A DNA stretch of 64,000 nt, from positions 4,526,001 to 4,590,000 of the forward strand of contig NZ_CP023691.1 in NCBI RefSeq assembly GCF_008704855.1. The letters run 5' to 3'. This DNA comes from Streptomyces platensis (GTDB lineage Bacteria; Actinomycetota; Actinomycetes; Streptomycetales; Streptomycetaceae). Under the pieces are notes generated by a model. That model was not told the DNA's origin and made no database searches. It was given only the letters and a program-made list of their open reading frames with translations. Below are positions 59,521 to 64,000 of this stretch, piece by piece. Each line of letters starts with the position of its first letter. Within the stretch, counting starts at the first letter, position 1. The translations under genes and the position numbers were made by a program.

Positions 59521-60023
59521 AGCGACCACCCGCCGTTGAGCGCGTTCGTCAGCCACGCACCGCCGGTGTTGTAGAGGTCCGGCACCCACTGCATGAGGGA
59601 CGCGAAACCGGCCGTGGCGCACAGGGTGACGCCCACGAGCACGCCGCCGAGCATCCGCTTCTTGTCCGCCTTGCCCGACGCCTTCAGGACGATCCCGCCG
59701 ACAATCGTGCCGATCAGCACCATGCAGGCCCCGCCGTACGTCAGCGTGGCCATGCTGCCGTGAGCGAGGGTGGTGGGGCCGTGCGCGCCGGTCGCGACGC
59801 CCACCGCCTTCTCCCCCACCTTGTTCGTCATCTCGGTGGCCTGGACGGCGACGGCGCCCAGGAGCCCGCCGACGCACAGCGTCCAGCTCGACCCGGTGAT
59901 GATCCCCCCGGCGTACGGCATCAGGGACTTGATCTCCCGGTTGCCCTTCCACCAGGTCCGCGCGCTGAGCACCAGCACGGTGGTGGCCACGGTCCCGCCA
60001 GCAATGGTCAGTGCGGTGTTCAT
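59517..60023 (-). CDS. Small multi-pass membrane protein
   Basis: 168 residues with about four membrane helices (about 3-20, 40-62, 93-113, 122-145). No catalytic motif. ATGA overlap with the upstream gene and GTGA overlap with the downstream one show tight coupling. A role in intermycelial plasmid spread (Spd-like) is inferred from context. Confidence 0.65.
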   Translation of the reverse strand: MNTALTIAGGTVATTVLVLSARTWWKGNREIKSLMPYAGGIITGSSWTLCVGGLLGAVAVQATEMTNKVGEKAVGVATGAHGPTTLAHGSMATLTYGGACMVLIGTIVGGIVLKASGKADKKRMLGGVLVGVTLCATAGFASLMQWVPDLYNTGGAWLTNALNGGWSL

Positions 60024-60748
60024 GCTCGTACTCCTGTCAGGAACTCGACCGCATCCGGGACGAGCACGCCCCAGCTGCCGCCGATGAGGGTGGTGGCGAC
60101 GCCGAATGCGTCGAGCCAGTTGAGGCGCCGGACGAGATCTCCGGCGAGGGTGGTGCGGAGGCGGCAGGGCCGGTGGATGCGCGCGGCCACCACCGCCACG
60201 GCGACGGCGGCCGCGACGTGGGACACCGCGGGGTGCGCGTCCGCGCCGATGTGGTGCAGCAGCGAGCCCCAGACCCGGCCGGCGCCGTACCCGAGGTGCG
60301 GCAGCGGGACGATCGCGGCCGCCGTCGCGGTCACCGCCACCAGCGGGGACACCCGGTAGGGGACCGCCCGCGCGAGGCGCTGCCACCAGGTCAGGTCCGG
60401 CTCGACCGGGACGGGCTGGTGGATGGTGACGTGGATGTCGATCTGCTGCGGCTGGGTCGGGGCCGGCGGCTGCGGCGGCAGCCACGGCGCCATCCCTCCA
60501 CCGCCGGGCGGAACGGGCGGGGACGGCGGCAGGCGCCACAGCCAATCGCCGGACCCGCCAGCGGCGGTGGCCACCTCGGGGACAGGCGACGCGGCCGGGG
60601 TGGACACCGGCTCCTCAGCGGTGGACGGCGAGCCCGGACGGACCGACCACGCGTCCGCCGGGATCACCCGGCTCGGGGTGATCGCCTGGGCCTGGACAGG
60701 CAGGTGGACAGTCGGCGCGGACTCCGGCAGCGGGGGGACGGCGGTCAT
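60020..60748 (-). CDS. Pro-rich membrane protein of the transfer operon
   Basis: 242 residues. The first 110 are Pro/Thr/Ser-rich and probably cytoplasmic and disordered. Three membrane segments follow (about 133-155, 170-192, 215-235). Overlaps by ATGA at both ends. Similar in layout to Spd-type proteins. No family recognised. Confidence 0.65.
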   Translation of the reverse strand: MTAVPPLPESAPTVHLPVQAQAITPSRVIPADAWSVRPGSPSTAEEPVSTPAASPVPEVATAAGGSGDWLWRLPPSPPVPPGGGGMAPWLPPQPPAPTQPQQIDIHVTIHQPVPVEPDLTWWQRLARAVPYRVSPLVAVTATAAAIVPLPHLGYGAGRVWGSLLHHIGADAHPAVSHVAAAVAVAVVAARIHRPCRLRTTLAGDLVRRLNWLDAFGVATTLIGGSWGVLVPDAVEFLTGVRA

Positions 60749-60933
60749 CCGAGACCCCCGATCCGGTGGCGCAGCCAGGCCCGCACCCGCAGTTCGTCAC
60801 CGTCGGGACCGGCGACCACCGGCCGCCGGGCGGCCACGTAGCCGGGCGGGAGGCTGGTCGGTGCGGGCTCAACGTCCCGCCACCACCCCTGGACGGGCAG
60901 GATCGTGCGCGTCAGCACAATGGGCTCGCTCAT
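60745..60933 (-). CDS. Small hypothetical protein
   Basis: 62 residues, soluble, basic. Contains ILPVQGWWRDVEP and DELRVRAWLRHRI. Overlaps by ATGA with its neighbours on both sides, which supports it as real. Function unknown. Confidence 0.6.
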   Translation of the reverse strand: MSEPIVLTRTILPVQGWWRDVEPAPTSLPPGYVAARRPVVAGPDGDELRVRAWLRHRIGGLG

Positions 60934-61058
60934 GCCGCCTCCCCCAGCGACATGGCCATCTGCCCTGTGAAAGAAAGGCGTTCGGGGATGACGACGAACG
61001 GCTGGCGGGAGGGACGCCCACGGCGCTGCCGCTGGGAGGCCCAGGTATCAGTGCGCAT
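60930..61058 (-). CDS. 42-residue protein with strong ribosome site
   Basis: MRTDTWASQRQRRGRPSRQP begins a basic 42-residue protein ending MAMSLGEAA. AAGGAGGAGGA lies 3-4 nt before the ATG at 61058, the best ribosome site in the element. Its stop overlaps the start of the next gene (ATGA). The Arg-rich first half could bind nucleic acid. Too short for most gene callers. Confidence 0.6.
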   Translation of the reverse strand: MRTDTWASQRQRRGRPSRQPFVVIPERLSFTGQMAMSLGEAA

Positions 61059-61085
61059 TGTTCCTCCTCCTTGAGGCTGGCGATG

Positions 61086-62003
61086 TCAGCTCGCGATGGC
61101 GGTGGGAAAGGCGGCCAGCTGGGGTTCGCGGGTGCGGACTCGGGCACGGGCGGTGCGGGCTGTGGACTCGGAGGCGCCGAGGCCGACGGCGGCCATGGCT
61201 TCCGTCATCCGGGCGGTGTTCGGCTGGGTGAAGTCCGTGCCGTACAGGGCGCGGATCAGTTGGTCGACGCGATTGGGGTAGATCACCGGCGTGCACAGGT
61301 CGACGGGCGTCGAGGTCTCCTCGACGGGTTCGGCCGGTGCGTCGACGGGCATCGACGGCGCCTCGATGTCGGCTACCTCCAGGAGCGGATCCGGTAGCCG
61401 GATGTCCGCCGCCGGGGCGGACTCGGTGAGCGGTTCTGCGGTCTGGTCGGGGGCCTCTTCGACGGGCGTCGACGGGCGGTCGACGGTGTCGGCATCTGCG
61501 TCGACGGGGGTCGTGATGCGGGCGGCGAGGTAGGCGTGGACTTGCCGCATGAGGGCACCGAAGGCGAGGAGGGCGGCAACCGGCGGTACGGCGGCTACGA
61601 CGTAGTCGAGGCCTTGGGCGTGGTCGCCAACGCCTGCCACGTTCAGGGCGATGGAGCCGCCGGACCCAGCTGCGGCCAGGAGGATTGCCCATCCGTCGAC
61701 TCGGTGGGCCAGGGAGGCTCGCAGGATGAGGAGTTCGCCGATGACGATGAACAGGTCGACGGTGGCGGGCCAGGCCCAGGAGCGGGCGGTCGCGTCGGCC
61801 ATGCCGTGACGGGCGGCGACCTCCTGCAGGTGCTCGTAGGACAGCCAGAACGCCGCGGCGGTCAGGAGCACGGTCAGGGCGCCTGCCAGCACGGCGATGG
61901 CGTAACCGATGTCGACGGGCGTCGAGGACCCCTCGACGCCCGTCGACCGGCCGTCGAGGGGCTTCGACGCACCAGCATCGACGGCGGAGACTTCGTAGCT
62001 CAT
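61086..62003 (-). CDS. DUF2637 membrane protein (SpdB-like)
   Basis: 305 residues. Four membrane helices (about 33-55, 75-95, 103-122, 130-152) with WPATVDLFIVIGELLILRAS form the DUF2637 domain common in Streptomyces plasmids and AICEs. A linker with repeated TPVD/TPVE/MPVD motifs follows (about 165-245), then an HTH-like C-terminus (about 248-300; VDQLIRALYGTDFTQPNT). DUF2637 proteins are linked to conjugal spread. ATGA overlap with the upstream gene. Confidence 0.85.
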   Translation of the reverse strand: MSYEVSAVDAGASKPLDGRSTGVEGSSTPVDIGYAIAVLAGALTVLLTAAAFWLSYEHLQEVAARHGMADATARSWAWPATVDLFIVIGELLILRASLAHRVDGWAILLAAAGSGGSIALNVAGVGDHAQGLDYVVAAVPPVAALLAFGALMRQVHAYLAARITTPVDADADTVDRPSTPVEEAPDQTAEPLTESAPAADIRLPDPLLEVADIEAPSMPVDAPAEPVEETSTPVDLCTPVIYPNRVDQLIRALYGTDFTQPNTARMTEAMAAVGLGASESTARTARARVRTREPQLAAFPTAIAS

Positions 62004-62374
62004 GCCTCGGTCTCCTCAGGCTCGTAGACCATGCCCAGGTGCCACAGGTGACTGCTGGCCTCCTGGAGATGGCCGCGCAGCTCGTCCAGGGCGACGCGTG
62101 CATCCGCGAACGCCGCCTGGGCCCCGTAGGCGTGAATCCCGGGCACGGTCCCGTCGTCCGGGGACAGCAGTCCGGCGGCCAGGTCACGCAGCACACGCCC
62201 GTCCATGTGGTCGATCGCCTGCTGCAGGCGCGCGGACATCTCCACCAGGGCGATCACGGCGCGGCTGGCCTCGGGCGTGCTGTCGTACCCGCCGTCCATG
62301 GCGGCGTGGTTGTGCCGGCGCACCGCCTCCGATGCGGCCTGCAGGTGCTCGGCGGGAGGCAAGGACTTGCTCAT
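62000..62374 (-). CDS. Hypothetical helical protein
   Basis: 124 residues, soluble and largely helical, with an Ala/Leu-rich heptad-like segment around ALVEMSARLQQAIDHM. Overlaps both neighbours by ATGA. No family recognised; one of the operon's cytoplasmic accessory proteins. Confidence 0.62.
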   Translation of the reverse strand: MSKSLPPAEHLQAASEAVRRHNHAAMDGGYDSTPEASRAVIALVEMSARLQQAIDHMDGRVLRDLAAGLLSPDDGTVPGIHAYGAQAAFADARVALDELRGHLQEASSHLWHLGMVYEPEETEA

Positions 62375-62724
62375 GCCACATCCCTCATCCCGAAGGCGCT
62401 GCCGGAGGGACGGTGGGTGCGCAGCGGGAGGACGGCGGCGGGGGCGTCATCGTGCCCACGGCGGAAGGGGCCGCGAGCGGTGCGCTGCATGGCCGTCAGT
62501 CGGCGGGTCCGGTCGTCGCGGAGCGCTGTGGCGGCCGTGCGCAGGGCGCGGTCGTAGAGGCCGGGGGCGTCGGCGAGGATGTCGCGGGCCGCGTCCAGGC
62601 GGGCCGCGCGCTCCTCGTCGCTTTCGTCGTCCTCGCCGAGCCACAGCTCCAGCGGGGTGCCGAGGGCGAGTTCGAGGGCGTCGGTATCGGTGAGGACTTG
62701 ATGGCGGCCGATGTACGTCTTCAT
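62371..62724 (-). CDS. Hypothetical protein
   Basis: 117 residues. An acidic first half (WLGEDDESDEERAARLDAAR) and a basic second half. No membrane segment or known motif. Start ATG 62724; coupled by ATGA to the next gene. It follows an 84-bp gap with a hairpin. Confidence 0.6.
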   Translation of the reverse strand: MKTYIGRHQVLTDTDALELALGTPLELWLGEDDESDEERAARLDAARDILADAPGLYDRALRTAATALRDDRTRRLTAMQRTARGPFRRGHDDAPAAVLPLRTHRPSGSAFGMRDVA

Positions 62725-62759
62725 CAGGGGTACTCCGAAGTCGGGGTTGGAACGAAGGC

Positions 62760-62798
62760 CGGGGCGCCCGCGACGGCTCGTGGCCGGCGGGCGCCCCG
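62760..62798 (-). promoter_or_regulatory. Perfect 12-bp intra-operon hairpin
   Basis: CGGGGCGCCCGC (62760-62771) and GCGGGCGCCCCG (62787-62798), 15-nt loop, in the only sizeable gap between the tiny upstream genes and the rest of the operon. Possible attenuator or mRNA-stability element. Confidence 0.6.
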
Positions 62799-62808
62799 AC
62801 GGGCGGTG

Positions 62809-62901
62809 CTACAGCGAGCCGCCGGGCTGGCGCTGGGGCAGCGGCGGCATCTGATCGGTTGTGTCCGGTGCGCGATCGTGCTGGGGCTCGGGCTCGCTCA
62901 T
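62809..62901 (-). CDS. 30-residue peptide
   Basis: MSEPEPQHDRAPDTTDQM begins an acidic, Pro/Gln-rich 30-residue peptide ending GGSL. Its ATG overlaps the stop of the 43-residue gene (ATGA), the main support. Function unknown. Confidence 0.45.
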   Translation of the reverse strand: MSEPEPQHDRAPDTTDQMPPLPQRQPGGSL

Positions 62902-63029
62902 GAGCTACCGCCCTTGAGGGCTGCGGCCTGAGCGGCGGCCGCGGCCGCCGCAGCAGCTGCTCGTTGGGCTTCCTCGATGCGCTGCCGGGCGAGCGCGTCG
63001 GCGGCCTGCTGCTCGGCGATCTCGCTCAC
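62898..63029 (-). CDS. 43-residue Ala-rich helical peptide
   Basis: VSEIAEQQAADALARQRIEE followed by a run of ten Ala interrupted by Gln, ending KGGSS. Predicted as one long helix or coiled coil. The GTG at 63029 overlaps the stop of the upstream gene (GTGA). Function unknown. Confidence 0.5.
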   Translation of the reverse strand: MSEIAEQQAADALARQRIEEAQRAAAAAAAAAAQAAALKGGSS

Positions 63030-63289
63030 CGGGATCCACCCCCGGAGCGCGTCGCGTCGGCCTGCCGGGCGCGACGCAGGAACTCATTCATCTGATCCGA
63101 ATCGCTGGACTCAGCAGCGATCAGGAATGCGAAACTGGGAACCACAGGACTGCCTCCAACTAGGTGGCCTGTGCGCGGGTCTCGGGGCTGCAACCCCGGG
63201 GCCCGCACCTGTTTCGGTCGCTCGTCACGAGTGACCACGGCCCTTGCCACCACCAGCTCGATGCCAGTGGTGGCGGGGACCGTGAGCAC
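63026..63289 (-). CDS. Small hypothetical protein (start uncertain)
   Basis: 87 residues from the GTG at 63289, including TGIELVVARAVVTRDERPKQ, which resembles short proteins of other Streptomyces elements. A second start, GTG 63145, has GGAGG 7 nt before it and would give 39 residues (VVPSFAFLIAAESS start). Stop overlaps the next start (GTGA). Function unknown. Confidence 0.45.
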   Translation of the reverse strand: MLTVPATTGIELVVARAVVTRDERPKQVRAPGLQPRDPRTGHLVGGSPVVPSFAFLIAAESSDSDQMNEFLRRARQADATRSGGGSR

Positions 63290-63882
63290 TGGTGCTCAGG
63301 TGGCGATGCCCGGCCGCCGAAGAGAGGTCGGCGAGACCGTCATCGCAAGGGACGCGGTGGGCGAGCTGCGGTGCCGGTCCAGCACGGCAGCGGCCTAGGT
63401 ATGTCGACGACCCATGACGGGTTCTCCTGTCTATAGATCGGACTCGGGTTGTCCGTAGCCGTCGGACGCCGCCGGCCGGAAGGCCGGGGTAGCGACGACT
63501 CCCGCCCACTCCCGAAGGTCAGTGGGCGGCGCTCCTTTTTTCACCCCGGGGAGGTGAGTGGCCCCGGGCCGCCCTGAGCAGGGGACGGCGTCCTGTTGCC
63601 CGGATCGCTCCGAGCTACCTCCCGAGCCTTGCGAGGGCTGGAGGTGGCCTCCCGGGCCCCGTGCTGCTGGGCCGAAGGCGGCCCCATCGACCACCTGTGC
63701 AGGTGGCTGGGACGGCACGCTGTTCACTTCTGAAGCAACGACCGCTTCCTTTCGGCCCGTGTCACGGGGCTGTCCGGGCGGCACAGATGGAGCTTTTGCG
63801 CAGGTCAAAGCAATGTCCTGCTGGTTGCTGATCGCCCTGGACGGGATGACCAGCAGTGAGACTGTTCTAGCACGACTGATAC
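63290..63882. other. Leader region without a firmly supported gene
   Basis: An open minus-strand frame runs 63431-63934 but has Pro/Gly/Ser-rich non-conserved composition and starts inside an operator; an internal GTG at 63727 with AAAGGAAG upstream is possible. ACAGGAG precedes an ATG at 63415 that codes only MGRRHT before TAG. The operon's promoter is probably near 63860. Confidence 0.35.
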
Positions 63883-63922
63883 AACCGGCACAATGTGTTG
63901 TGTTGTGTTGTGTGTGCCGGTT
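63883..63922. promoter_or_regulatory. Operator-like inverted repeat with TTGTG tandem repeat
   Basis: AACCGGCACA (63883-63892) and TGTGCCGGTT (63913-63922) are perfect 10-bp arms. The 20-bp spacer is a tandem TTGTG repeat (about four copies). It overlaps the presumed -35 (TTGGGC, 63921-63926) of the gene at 63955 and lies in the divergent region, so it is a good site for the element's regulator. Confidence 0.7.
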
Positions 63923-63942
63923 GGGCTGGTTCAAGGGGCGGA

Positions 63943-63948
63943 TAGCAT
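63943..63948 (+). promoter_or_regulatory. -10 element for a leaderless start
   Basis: TAGCAT, 16 bp after TTGGGC and 6 nt before the ATG at 63955. No ribosome site is present. Confidence 0.45.
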
Positions 63949-63954
63949 CGCGGT

Positions 63955-64000
63955 ATGACGCCCACCGCCGATGCCTCGCGCAGAGTGAACGAGCAGATCG
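63955..64000 (+). CDS. Start of a divergent gene (truncated by window)
   Basis: MTPTADASRRVNEQI is the visible N-terminus. It is leaderless and lies right after the operator-like repeat, opposite to the transfer operon. A DNA-binding regulator of the element is likely from its position, but the sequence seen is too short to tell. Confidence 0.5.
   Translation, partial: MTPTADASRRVNEQI

Larger units (their letters stand above)
53850..64000. mobile_element. Integrated AICE-like conjugative element in tRNA-Ser (right end outside window)
   Basis: A tyrosine integrase pointing at the tRNA 3' end, an excisionase, an iteron-like array, a replication protein and an operon of small Spd-like membrane proteins are the standard layout of actinomycete integrative and conjugative elements (pSAM2 type). 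The left boundary is placed in the tRNA 3' half; the exact core (attL) cannot be fixed because no second copy of the tRNA end is seen before 64000. No TraSA/FtsK-like translocase is found in the window. Confidence 0.8.

Noticed and set aside
63431..63934. 167-codon minus-strand frame at the right end
   Set aside because: Begins with TTG inside the operator repeat, with non-conserved composition; only a shorter internal start could be real, so it is kept as a leader region.

Overview
The window is chromosomal DNA of a high-GC actinomycete, almost certainly Streptomyces. Codon third positions are GC-rich, many cistrons overlap by ATGA or GTGA, several genes look leaderless, and the gene order (cydCD, sensor kinase, htpX-pspAB, ABC cluster, serS, pheA, copper/DyP cluster, Xaa-Pro aminopeptidase, GDPD, HtrA, tRNA-Ser) is that of the conserved Streptomyces core not far from oriC.

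Region 1 (1-29 kb) is core and near-core: the 3' part of a cydCD-type ABC exporter, a GAF-GAF histidine kinase, a HAD phosphatase, an LLM oxidoreductase, the HtpX-PspAB membrane-stress pair, an RNA 2'-phosphotransferase, a MerR regulator, a two-domain alpha/beta-hydrolase-SDR fusion coupled to an M24 peptidase, two ABC ATPase/permease pairs, an MltG-like protein, a FadR-MFS pair, a lysA paralogue with a SAV_915-family partner, MerR and (frameshifted) LysR regulators, a DHA2 exporter, an Lrp/AsnC regulator with a rhomboid-like protein, and serS with a second HAD phosphatase.

Region 2 (29.4-38.1 kb) starts with a gene-free serS-pheA spacer carrying a cluster of DnaA boxes, then pheA and a copper-handling cluster on the minus strand (membrane protein, YcnI, Sco, ECuC, CopC/D, Tat-exported DyP peroxidase). 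In Streptomyces this cluster delivers copper and matures the GlxA radical oxidase.

Region 3 (38.3-53.9 kb) has anti-sigma-type ATPases, two TetR-controlled units (one TetR, FMN reductase, DHA2 exporter module with a concentric-palindrome operator), aminopeptidase P, a MITE-like palindrome, a GAF/SpoIIE-type protein with an altered metal site, a prim-pol domain protein, a DUF5926 SEC-C protein, GDPD, an HtrA protease and tRNA-Ser(UGA).

Region 4 (53.85 kb to the right edge) is an integrated actinomycete conjugative element (AICE-like) in the 3' end of tRNA-Ser: integrase, excisionase, a 13-copy GTCAGC iteron-like array, a DnaB-N/DUF3987-like replication protein, then a tightly overlapped minus-strand operon of small, mostly membrane or unknown (Spd-like) genes, several too short for usual ORF cut-offs. 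A leaderless divergent gene under a strong inverted repeat starts at the very right edge. No translocase (TraSA/FtsK-like) and no attR are seen, so the element continues beyond the window.
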